A model generated the notes under the pieces. That model worked only from the letters and a program-made list of their open reading frames with translations. It was not told where the DNA came from and ran no database searches. A DNA stretch of 11,719 nt from Methanobrevibacter_A sp964547125 (GTDB taxonomy: Archaea; Methanobacteriota; Methanobacteria; Methanobacteriales; Methanobacteriaceae): positions 1 through 11,719 of the forward strand of contig CAZJLS010000055.1 of NCBI GenBank assembly GCA_964547125.1. The letters run 5' to 3'. The position numbers and the translations under genes are program-made. Of this stretch, positions 1-6,772 are shown piece by piece. The first letter of the stretch is position 1, and every line of letters starts with the position of its first letter.

Positions 1-1061
1 AAAATTTAATATGGATGGGTCAAAATACTAATCATCTGCATAATGAAGATTTTATTAAAGATGCGATGGTTAAGGCAGTTGAACGTAAAGATTATAATAC
101 ATACCCTCCACCTGAAGGTTTAAGTGAATTAAAAAGTTTAATTCTTAAAGATTTAGATTTATCTGATATGGATGTTATTGTAACTGCAGGTGCAACTACT
201 GCATTATATTACTGTATGAGTGATTTATTAGAAGAGGATGATAATGTTATAACTCCTGATCCAGGTTATCTTATTATTGATAATTTTGCAGGTCGTTTTG
301 CTAAAGAAGTTAAATCTATTCCAATTTATAATGAAGAATGTGGTTATAAACTAACTCCTGAGTTAGTTAGAGAAAATATGGATGAAAAAACTCGTTTAAT
401 ATTGTTAATAGATCCTTTAAATCCTATTGGTGGGGCTTATACTGAGGAAGAGATTAAAGAATTTGCAGAAATTGCAAAAGAAAATAATTGTTTCCTTTTA
501 CATGATATAACTTATCGTGACTTTGCACGTAAACATTATCTTGCTGCAAAGTATGCTCCTGATAATACTATTACTGTTTTTAGTTTTTCTAAAATATTTG
601 GTATGGCGGGAGTTAGAATTGGTGCATTAATTTCAACTCCTGAAATTATGAATTCTGCACGTGAAATTTTAATTGATGATTTAGGAACTAATGTGATGGC
701 ACAGTATGGGGCTATTGAAGCACTTAAATCTAAACCTAAATGGATTGATTATGTAAAAGACACCACATTCAATAATCAGAAAATTATTAAAGATGCTGTC
801 GATGAGTGTGAAGGTGTTTTTATTTTAAGATATCCTTCTGATGCTAATATGATGGCTATTGATTTAAGTGGTGCAGGTATAGATCCTAAAGATATGTCAG
901 ATTATTTGTTAGAGCATAATGTTTTCACGCGTGAAGGTGGTTATACTAGTCCTCGTTTTGGAGATAGGTATTTGCGTGTTAGTTTTAGTATACCTCCTGA
1001 AGAGGTTGAAATTTTTGCTCGTGAATTTAAGAATGTTTATAATGTTTTAAAAAATATTTAG
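1..1061 (+). CDS. Class I/II PLP-dependent aminotransferase, 5' end outside window
   Basis: This is a fold-type I, pyridoxal-phosphate enzyme expected to move an amino group between an amino acid and a 2-oxo acid in the cytoplasm; the substrate cannot be read from the sequence. Numbering from the first in-frame ATG (base 15), I see the YPPPEG segment (30-35), TAGATTAL (57-64), the NP-x-G motif (N136-P137-I138-G139), the HDITYRD stretch (163-169), the Schiff-base lysine K193 in SFSKIFGMAGVRIG with R201, and a C-terminal YLRVSFS with the arginine usual for carboxylate binding. The frame stays open to the left edge (codons for N-L-I-W before M1), and family members usually carry about 20-40 more residues before this point. 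I therefore treat the gene as partial and the ATG at 15 as internal. The stop is TAG at 1059-1061. Codons are mostly T-ending (ATT, GAT, GGT), unlike the next gene downstream. Confidence 0.88.
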   Translation, partial: NLIWMGQNTNHLHNEDFIKDAMVKAVERKDYNTYPPPEGLSELKSLILKDLDLSDMDVIVTAGATTALYYCMSDLLEEDDNVITPDPGYLIIDNFAGRFAKEVKSIPIYNEECGYKLTPELVRENMDEKTRLILLIDPLNPIGGAYTEEEIKEFAEIAKENNCFLLHDITYRDFARKHYLAAKYAPDNTITVFSFSKIFGMAGVRIGALISTPEIMNSAREILIDDLGTNVMAQYGAIEALKSKPKWIDYVKDTTFNNQKIIKDAVDECEGVFILRYPSDANMMAIDLSGAGIDPKDMSDYLLEHNVFTREGGYTSPRFGDRYLRVSFSIPPEEVEIFAREFKNVYNVLKNI

Positions 1062-1115
1062 TTTTATTTTTTTGTTAAAGTATTACTTTTTTATTTTTTT
1101 TTATTAGTTGTTTTA
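1062..1115 (+). terminator. Oligo-T termination region after the aminotransferase
   Basis: Directly after the stop codon there are several runs of 5 to 10 T with no strong hairpin. Archaeal RNA polymerase terminates at such oligo-T tracts. The stretch contains GTATTACTTTTTTATT (1080-1095), which recurs almost unchanged after the last gene of the window. Confidence 0.55.
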
Positions 1116-1140
1116 TTTACTTAGTTAAGTTAATTTATTT

Positions 1141-1184
1141 ATAACGGCGTTATATTTGACTTATTTTTCATATAACTATGTTAT
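1141..1184. promoter_or_regulatory. Tandem palindromic operator candidate, ATAAC-N3-GTTAT twice
   Basis: Two perfect-arm inverted repeats of the form ATAAC-N3-GTTAT lie at 1141-1153 (centre GGC) and 1172-1184 (centre TAT). Their centres are 31 bases apart, close to three helical turns, so two dimers would bind the same DNA face. Each right arm continues as GTTATAT (1149-1155, 1180-1186), and ATATAAC at 1170-1176 is the reverse complement, so alternative pairings also exist. They sit about 80 bases past the aminotransferase and about 300 bases before the FmdE-type gene. The palindromes are seen directly. An operator role, and any link to metal regulators such as ModE-type proteins whose sites have similar GTTATAT arms, is inference. 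Confidence 0.45.
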
Positions 1185-1279
1185 ATTATTTATATTCTCT
1201 ATTTTTAAATTTTATTTTTATTTTAATAATATTTAGTATTATTTTTTAGCAGATTTTCCCCACTTTTGTAATAATCAAC

Positions 1280-1307
1280 TTTATATGAGTATTACTTCTA
1301 ATGAGTA
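1280..1307 (+). promoter_or_regulatory. TATA-like element with ATGAGTA direct repeats
   Basis: TTTATATG at 1280-1287 resembles an archaeal TATA box and would place a transcription start near 1310. The heptamer ATGAGTA occurs at 1285-1291 and again at 1301-1307, 16 bases apart, overlapping the TATA element and ending just before the predicted start. Such a position would suit a regulator, but a chance origin in AT-rich DNA is possible. Confidence 0.3.
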
Positions 1308-1482
1308 CTTTGTAATATGAAAATATGTTAACATTCATAAACAAACAATAATATTATTATTTTTTTGTTAAATTTTTTCATATTTACATAAATTTTTTCA
1401 ATTAAAAAATCATATTCTTTTTTCCAATCAATTAAACAAAAAAAAGAAGATTTGATTTTAAAAAAATTGGACGTAGATTAAT

Positions 1483-4470
1483 TTGAATAAAAGCATAAAA
1501 TTTTTAGCAATTTCAATACTATTACTATTTTTAACAATAGGTGCTGTATCAGCAGCTGATGATGTTGACAATCAATCAACACAAATCAATAACACAGCAC
1601 CTCAAGTTATACAAAATACTCAAACAGCAAATATTGTGATAAATTACCAATATTCTGATGACAAAGCAATAATAACTCCAGAAATCATTGTTAAAAATAA
1701 TGATATTATATTAAATTCCACAAAAACCTACAATAATGGATTATATTCTGTAGAAATACAAACATCTAGTTCTAACGGATTAGATATAACAGTATCATCA
1801 CCAGGATATGAATCCCAAACAAAAACTAATGTAGATTTATCCGGAACTTTAGTATTTGATTTGAAAGCTACCGAAAGTTACAAATTGGGTAGAGATATAA
1901 CTGCAATTGCAGATAATTTATTAAATTTCAAATCTGCAGATAGAGTTTTAGCAATAACAACCGCAGGAGTACCAAAATATAATGGAAAAACATCTGAATA
2001 TGCAATAGATGGAATATTAAACTATGCTAATGGATTAATATCCTACGGGCAAGGTAATATTCTAATGCTAAGGCAAACTGCAATCGATCCTGTTGATTTT
2101 TGTTTTGTAATTCAAAAAGGCAACAATTTACAAGCAGTAATATTCAATAATGCTTCTTATAATTATGCATATTTTGGAACTATCTCTGAATTAATGTCTC
2201 ATGCTCAATGGAACGATTTATGCAAAGCTGTTGGTTCTACAGATGCATTTTCATATGCTAGTTTGGCTAATGCATGGAAAGATAATATAACATATTTAGT
2301 ACTTCAAGAAGCAGCATTCCACGGACATGTATGTGAAGGAACCTTAGGTGGATATACAATAACTCAAGCAATACTAAATGATTATCCACCAGTTCAAGAA
2401 ACTTCATTAGATGGAGGATCACCTGGGGACGTAAGTTCATACAAACTATTAGGTGTTCCTGGAGACTCATTAAACGATGCAGTACTCTTCTATTTGGATG
2501 CAACTGCAGGTAAAAAATCATACACTGGATTTAACACAACATCAACTGGAGCTAACACTACAATGTTAGCGGTAATAAGATGGGAAGATCCAGTAACAAC
2601 TTACAACGCAGCAACAAATGCATATGAAATAACAAAACCTGGAAAAGGAACATTAGCATTAATACAATACAATGCAGAATCAAATAAAAAACTTTTCCAA
2701 AAAGAAACAGGAATAACAGATGAAGGTAGTTTAGAAGAAATAATTTACAATTCTTGGTGGATAAACAAGATAAAAACTAACCCTTCTAGCTTAATAAGTT
2801 ATGTATATGAATTAGATGGAATATCCGAAGAAGATTTATATTACTTCATAGGATCTGCAGACCCTATAACATTCCCAACCACTGTAAAAAATGCAACAAA
2901 TGCGGGAGCAGTTCGTTTTGAAGCATCTACAGCACATGGTTTAGATTTTGAATATATACAAAACTTAAGTAAAAAATTACCAACATCCACTCGTGCAAGT
3001 ACAGCATCTACAACTGGAACATTATCCTATGACCAAATAAAAAATATAGGAACAACAGCAAGTAATATGGCTAAAAGTGAATTTGCAAAAGTAGGAATAA
3101 ATCTTGATAAAGACATGCCAAACTTCACAGTAATGACTTCAGCAGGTTATGTTCTAATAAATGGACAATCAACTGAAGCAGCATGGGACGGATTATATGA
3201 AGTATTCGGTTCAAGATTATCAAGACAAACTTTATTACCTGATCACAATGGAATATGGAAACCATTATGGTTCACATTTGTATTAAATCAAAGAAATGAA
3301 ACTTTACTAGCTGTATATGTAAGATATAATCCAGACGGCACATATTACATGGCAAGCTACGAAAATAACACTGTCATGGACATTGGATGGAATACTTTAA
3401 ACAGTTCCAAAGCATACAACGATATGAATGGTAAAGTCTTTGTTGATGGAAACTGGTTCAGTATTCAAAGTATATTAAATGCATGGACACACGAACCAGC
3501 ATTTGACCAATTATTATCATTCTTATTCCACAATCATGCATGTCCAGGTGTACAACCAGGATTCATCATGACTGATTATATACATGAAAATTATCCATTA
3601 GGTGAAAACGACTCCTACTTCTACATTGCATCAAGTATCTATTGTAAAGATGACAGTTTAGAATACATATTAGGTGTATCTCCAGGTATGGGAACTTATA
3701 TGGTTCAAAGATTACCAGATTCCTTTGTTGAAGATGAAGAATATCTCGAAGGTGGAACCAAAGAAGGAGTTCTTGTAGTATGGGACGAAGCTAACAATGT
3801 AGGTAAAGCTGTAATCATGAATTTCAAATGGCCTACAGTAGATACTAGCGGAGGTTCAACATCTGAAGCTAAAAGAGCAATACAAATTGCTGCTTTTATA
3901 GACATATATAAAGGAAACGCTAATCCTAATGTTAAAGAATTACCCGAAGTATTAGGTTCAGAAGAAAGATACATAACCGCAGAACAATTCAACGTAATCA
4001 AGTCTGGTGGAACTACTGACTTAAATATAATGTCATTTATAAAATCTCTACCAAACTTATCAAAAGAACAAGTAATTGCACAACAAGCACAACAAAACCA
4101 ACAAAATCAAGAAAATGGTTCTAATGCTAACCAACAAACAGACAATGGCGGTTCATCTTCAAATTCCAATACAAATACAAATTCAAATACAAATACACAT
4201 AAACATTCCGGTGCTTCCAAATCAAAAGTAAATGTTGGAGTAACTTCTAATGTTAAAAGTTCTGCAGCTAAAAATACTGTAACTAGTGATGAATCACAAG
4301 ACGAATCACAAGACTCAGAAGGAGATGACTCTTCAAGTGGAAACACATATGAAGTCACTAAAAGTTCACCTTCCTCTCAATCAAATAATAATGCAGTTGC
4401 ATATACTGCAGCAGGATTAATAGCAATTTTAGCATTAGCAGGAATTGGTTATTTCAGATTTAAAAAATAA
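1483..4470 (+). CDS. Secreted, C-terminally anchored surface protein with two FmdE-type modules
   Basis: A 995-residue cell-surface protein. A signal peptide spans residues 1-24 (basic start, hydrophobic core, cleavage near VSA/ADD). Residues about 30-130 look like a small beta-sandwich or carboxypeptidase-regulatory-like domain. Two related modules follow: module 1 starts near V155 and carries HGHVC (H280, H282, C284), then DATAGKK (339-345); module 2 starts near F548 and carries HNHAC (H683, H685, C687), then GVSPGMG. HxHxC followed by G is the hallmark of the FmdE family (PF02663), named after a gene of molybdenum formylmethanofuran dehydrogenase operons and expected to bind a metal. A Gln/Asn/Ser/Thr-rich linker leads to one transmembrane helix (about 971-990) and a basic FRFKK tail. 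The start is TTG: the in-frame stop TAG at 1474-1476 excludes an upstream start, and no good ribosome binding site is visible. It is not the cytoplasmic dehydrogenase subunit, because it is exported and duplicated. Its own terminator separates it from the next cluster. Metal capture is inference. Confidence 0.85.
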   Translation: MNKSIKFLAISILLLFLTIGAVSAADDVDNQSTQINNTAPQVIQNTQTANIVINYQYSDDKAIITPEIIVKNNDIILNSTKTYNNGLYSVEIQTSSSNGLDITVSSPGYESQTKTNVDLSGTLVFDLKATESYKLGRDITAIADNLLNFKSADRVLAITTAGVPKYNGKTSEYAIDGILNYANGLISYGQGNILMLRQTAIDPVDFCFVIQKGNNLQAVIFNNASYNYAYFGTISELMSHAQWNDLCKAVGSTDAFSYASLANAWKDNITYLVLQEAAFHGHVCEGTLGGYTITQAILNDYPPVQETSLDGGSPGDVSSYKLLGVPGDSLNDAVLFYLDATAGKKSYTGFNTTSTGANTTMLAVIRWEDPVTTYNAATNAYEITKPGKGTLALIQYNAESNKKLFQKETGITDEGSLEEIIYNSWWINKIKTNPSSLISYVYELDGISEEDLYYFIGSADPITFPTTVKNATNAGAVRFEASTAHGLDFEYIQNLSKKLPTSTRASTASTTGTLSYDQIKNIGTTASNMAKSEFAKVGINLDKDMPNFTVMTSAGYVLINGQSTEAAWDGLYEVFGSRLSRQTLLPDHNGIWKPLWFTFVLNQRNETLLAVYVRYNPDGTYYMASYENNTVMDIGWNTLNSSKAYNDMNGKVFVDGNWFSIQSILNAWTHEPAFDQLLSFLFHNHACPGVQPGFIMTDYIHENYPLGENDSYFYIASSIYCKDDSLEYILGVSPGMGTYMVQRLPDSFVEDEEYLEGGTKEGVLVVWDEANNVGKAVIMNFKWPTVDTSGGSTSEAKRAIQIAAFIDIYKGNANPNVKELPEVLGSEERYITAEQFNVIKSGGTTDLNIMSFIKSLPNLSKEQVIAQQAQQNQQNQENGSNANQQTDNGGSSSNSNTNTNSNTNTHKHSGASKSKVNVGVTSNVKSSAAKNTVTSDESQDESQDSEGDDSSSGNTYEVTKSSPSSQSNNNAVAYTAAGLIAILALAGIGYFRFKK

Positions 4471-4482
4471 ACATTTTAAAAA

Positions 4483-4531
4483 AAGATAATTAAAAGATAT
4501 AATTTAATTATCTTCATTTTTTTCTTTTTTT
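4483..4531 (+). terminator. Hairpin plus T-tract terminator after the FmdE-type gene
   Basis: AAGATAATTAAA (4483-4494) pairs perfectly with TTTAATTATCTT (4503-4514) around an 8-base loop, and a nearly pure T tract runs from 4517 to 4531. This is the clearest terminator of the window. It implies that the surface protein gene and the ExbB-like cluster are separate transcription units. Confidence 0.75.
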
Positions 4532-4533
4532 AA

Positions 4534-4581
4534 TACTTATTTACTCATCAAAATTCTTATCAAACAATTTTTATAGGAGGT
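4534..4581 (+). promoter_or_regulatory. Possible weak promoter and strong ribosome binding site of the ExbB-like cluster
   Basis: TACTTATTTA at 4534-4543 is a poor TATA-like match that would put a start near 4565. AGGAGGT at 4575-4581 is an excellent ribosome binding site, 11 bases before the ATG at 4593, and fixes that start. The promoter part is weak; the binding site is clear. Confidence 0.35.
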
Positions 4582-4592
4582 ATAAATTTTTC

Positions 4593-5231
4593 ATGGTTGC
4601 AATTATTCCTGGAAGTGATATACTAACTTCTTCATTAGATGTTATATCACAAAGTTTACAAATTCCAGTTATAATCTTTTTATTAATATTTGCAATTTTT
4701 TCAATAGTGCTTTTAGGAGGTTTAATATCTGAGTATACATCTAGAAAAAAGATTCCAATCAAATCATTAGAAAGTATAATATTAAAAATCTCAGTTTCTA
4801 AAAGTGCAGATGATATTAAAAATATTTTAAACAGTTCAGAAATCCCAGAATCACAAAAAGTGATATTAAATAAAATTGTAAGTGCTGATTCCCTTAATAA
4901 AGAATCACGGGCAATTTTAGCTAGAAAACTTATCGAAAACGAAGAAAATACAATAATGAAACAATTAGAAAAGTCTGATGTTATAACTCGTATCGGTCCA
5001 ACATTAGGATTAATGGGAACACTCATACCTATGGGTCCGGGTCTTGCAGCTTTAGGTTCTGGTGATATAATAACATTATCTCAATCAATTACAGTAGCAT
5101 TCAACACAACAATTGTAGGAATTGGTGCAGGGGCTGTAAGTTACTTTGTATCTAAAGTTAGAAAAAGATGGTATGAAGAATATTTAGCTAATCTTGATGC
5201 ATTAGCAGATATAATACTAGAAACTTTATAA
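4593..5231 (+). CDS. MotA/TolQ/ExbB-family proton channel protein
   Basis: A 212-residue membrane protein of the family whose members conduct protons to drive work elsewhere in the envelope (ExbB with ExbD, TolQ with TolR, MotA with MotB). One helix spans about 24-45. A cytoplasmic stretch of about 90 residues follows, then the family core: IGPTLGLMGTLIPMGPG (134-150) and FNTTIVGIGAGAVSYFV (170-186), matching the usual P-x-LGLLGTV and A-L-x-TT-x-G patterns of the last two helices. The length is normal for ExbB. The ATG has a strong AGGAGGT ahead of it. The next gene, 21 bases downstream, encodes the expected ExbD-like partner. Archaea with a pseudomurein wall have no outer membrane, so the classical TonB role cannot apply; the energised target is more likely another protein of this cluster. 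Family membership is well supported, the target is inferred. Confidence 0.9.
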   Translation: MVAIIPGSDILTSSLDVISQSLQIPVIIFLLIFAIFSIVLLGGLISEYTSRKKIPIKSLESIILKISVSKSADDIKNILNSSEIPESQKVILNKIVSADSLNKESRAILARKLIENEENTIMKQLEKSDVITRIGPTLGLMGTLIPMGPGLAALGSGDIITLSQSITVAFNTTIVGIGAGAVSYFVSKVRKRWYEEYLANLDALADIILETL

Positions 5232-5252
5232 AAAAATATTGTTGTGGTGGAT

Positions 5253-5591
5253 ATGGTTAGAAAATTTAGAAAAAGACGATTAGACTCAGATGAAGAGGAC
5301 CCAATGGCAGGTGTAGCAAATCTTGTTGATGCAATGCTAGTTATTGCTGTAGGATTACTTGTTTTCTTAGTTATGAGTTGGAATATGCAAGATGTTGTCT
5401 TTAATGAAGATTTAGACCAAAGTCAAAGAGAAGATGCAATGAATGCTATGAAAAATGCGGTAAATATTGATCAAGGACAACAATTAAATGACACTCCTGA
5501 TGTATCAAATAGTTCAGGTCAAGGTTTTTCAGAAGTGGGTAAAGTTTATAGGGACCCAAGTTCGGGTAGATTAATCATGGTGACAGATTAA
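5253..5591 (+). CDS. DUF2149 protein, ExbD-like partner of the proton channel
   Basis: A 112-residue protein. A basic N-terminus (MVRKFRKRR) and an acidic DSDEEDP stretch precede a single helix, NLVDAMLVIAVGLLVFLVM (23-41), with a buried aspartate D26. This copies the ExbD/TolR design, where one aspartate near the start of the only helix carries the proton. The outer part (about 44-112) is hydrophilic and ends in KVYRDPSSGRLIMV, a tail I associate with DUF2149 proteins next to ExbB homologues in methanogens. Start choice: GTG codons at 5244 and 5247 are also in frame, but GGTGG at 5246-5250 looks like the ribosome binding site for the ATG at 5253, although the spacing is short. The longer form adds only three residues. 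A role as stator or plug of the channel is inferred from the ExbD analogy. Confidence 0.82.
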   Translation: MVRKFRKRRLDSDEEDPMAGVANLVDAMLVIAVGLLVFLVMSWNMQDVVFNEDLDQSQREDAMNAMKNAVNIDQGQQLNDTPDVSNSSGQGFSEVGKVYRDPSSGRLIMVTD

Positions 5592-5614
5592 TCTCTCATT
5601 TAAAAATAAAATAA

Positions 5615-6097
5615 ATGGGGCTGTTATTTATTAAGAAATATAAAAAGCTTATAATGTTAATGATGCTTTTAACATTAATTTTTGCATGCAGTACAAGTTT
5701 AGCATTTGCACATCCGGGCCATGGGGTAGAATATCCTGAAGAAGTATCTACTGGTGGAAGTTCAAGCTCAGGTTCATCTTCAAGCACTCATAGTTCTACT
5801 TCACAATCATCTTCATCATCTCATGGGTCAAGTTCGAACTCACATTCGATTTCATCTTCAAGTTCTGGAAATGTAAATACTAATACTCAAACATCAGATT
5901 CAAATTCACATAATTCAAACTCAGAAAGTATTGTATCAGATGAAAATAATAATAGTACAAATGCAACAAGTGAGGTAACAAATGTTGAAAGTAGTAACAA
6001 TGGAGAAATATCTTTTAGTACTATTATAACAATAATTTTAATGATAATAGGTTTAATATTTGTAGTTATAGTAATTAAATTATGGAGAAGTTTTTAA
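5615..6097 (+). CDS. Secreted Ser/Thr-rich single-anchor protein with mature N-terminal HPGHG
   Basis: A 160-residue protein of unassigned family. Residues 1-32 form a signal peptide with a basic start (KKYKK) and a predicted cut after LAFA, so the mature chain would begin H33-P-G-H36-G followed by VEYPEE. Residues about 45-130 are low complexity (Ser, Asn, Thr, some His), as in exposed, possibly glycosylated spacers. One transmembrane helix (about 134-155) and a short basic end anchor it, leaving the His-rich tip outside. No ribosome binding site precedes the ATG at 5615; another in-frame ATG at 5654 (residue 14) would remove the basic residues, so the longer form is preferred. It lies 23 bases after the DUF2149 gene and 30 before the CbiM-like gene, consistent with one operon. 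An exposed metal-binding tip is inference. Confidence 0.72.
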   Translation: MGLLFIKKYKKLIMLMMLLTLIFACSTSLAFAHPGHGVEYPEEVSTGGSSSSGSSSSTHSSTSQSSSSSHGSSSNSHSISSSSSGNVNTNTQTSDSNSHNSNSESIVSDENNNSTNATSEVTNVESSNNGEISFSTIITIILMIIGLIFVVIVIKLWRSF

Positions 6098-6127
6098 AGA
6101 AAATAATAAAAGGAGTAAAAAGTTTTT

Positions 6128-6751
6128 ATGCATTTACCTGATGGAATAATACCGTTTAATCAAGCAATAATATATTGGATAATATCAATTTTTTTCATTT
6201 TTTATTTTATTAAAATTATGAAAGATGAAGAAAATAGTAAAAGATTAGTATATATTGCAATTTTCAGTGCAGTGGTTGCTGTATGTTCTGGGATAAGTGT
6301 TCCAACACCATTTGGATTACCAGTACATTTTTTCTTAATACCTTTGGCGGTTCTCATTTTAGGCCCTTATAGTGGGGTTGTTGTAACATTTATAGCATTA
6401 ACAATTCAAGCATTATTTTTGGGAATGGGCGGAATATTATCTCTTGGAGCAAATATTTTTGTAATGGGTGTAGTTTTATCTTTCATAACATATTTCTTTT
6501 ACAATTTACTTGGGGATATGATAAATAAGTCATTAGCAATTTTCATAAGCACTTTATCGGGAATTATATTTGCCAGTGTTGGTCAAATGGCAATAATAAT
6601 GATTTCTGGTGCAGGTAATTTTGAATTATTGTTGATAACATTGATACCATTTTATATTGTTGTTGGATTGATAGAAGGATTTGCGAATACAGTTATAATG
6701 AAGTTTATAGAAAAGTTAGAGCCAGAAATGTTATGTTTAAATAAAATATAA
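6128..6751 (+). CDS. CbiM/NikM-like substrate-binding subunit of a cobalt/nickel transporter
   Basis: A 207-residue integral membrane protein with about six to seven hydrophobic segments. It starts with MHLPDGI, the CbiM/NikM signature (usual form MHIPDG). In NikM2, Ni(II) is held by the N-terminal amino group with His2 and His67. Here His2 is present and another histidine lies exactly at 67, in GLPVHF, followed by LAVLILGPYSG as in the family. The metal site therefore looks intact and the start is certain, because position 2 must be His; an AAGGAG-type ribosome binding site lies about 12 bases upstream. Normally CbiM works with a small CbiN partner, CbiQ and the CbiO ATPase; none of them is in the window. 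Its neighbours are instead an ExbB/ExbD-like pair and two secreted single-anchor proteins. Transport of Ni or Co is likely; the energy source is open. Confidence 0.85.
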   Translation: MHLPDGIIPFNQAIIYWIISIFFIFYFIKIMKDEENSKRLVYIAIFSAVVAVCSGISVPTPFGLPVHFFLIPLAVLILGPYSGVVVTFIALTIQALFLGMGGILSLGANIFVMGVVLSFITYFFYNLLGDMINKSLAIFISTLSGIIFASVGQMAIIMISGAGNFELLLITLIPFYIVVGLIEGFANTVIMKFIEKLEPEMLCLNKI

Positions 6752-6772
6752 AATAAGGAGGTTATTTTTTTA

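Larger units (their letters stand above)
1062..1482. other. 421-base gene-free region before the FmdE-type surface protein
   Basis: This region holds no credible coding frame. From left to right I see T-rich termination tracts (1062-1115), two 13-base palindromes (1141-1153 and 1172-1184), a TATA-like element (1280-1287) with repeated ATGAGTA heptamers beside it, and then about 150 bases of A/T runs up to the TTG start at 1483. If the TATA-like element is used, the downstream mRNA would have a leader of roughly 170 bases, long for an archaeon. A closer promoter, for example around TTTACATAAAT at 1383-1393, is an equally open possibility. Confidence 0.6.

Noticed and set aside
1062..1482. A CRISPR array, tRNA or small protein in the long intergenic region
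   Set aside because: There are no regularly spaced direct repeats of suitable length, no cloverleaf-type G/C-rich stems and no frame with a plausible start and ribosome binding site.
1483..4470. Calling this protein subunit E of formylmethanofuran dehydrogenase
   Set aside because: It has a signal peptide, two modules, a long low-complexity linker and a C-terminal anchor, so it acts outside the cell; only the module family is shared.
4571..5026. A 151-residue minus-strand open frame opposite the ExbB-like gene
   Set aside because: The plus-strand ExbB-like frame has family motifs and a strong ribosome binding site; the antisense frame has neither and merely mirrors it.
5615..5715. A lipoprotein signal (LIFAC) in the HPGHG protein
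   Set aside because: The residues before the cysteine do not form a good lipobox, and a standard cut after LAFA fits better; the protein already has a C-terminal anchor.
5750..5990. Tandem nucleotide repeat in the Ser-rich coding region
   Set aside because: TCA/AGT/TCT serine codons recur, but no fixed repeat unit is visible; it is low-complexity protein sequence.
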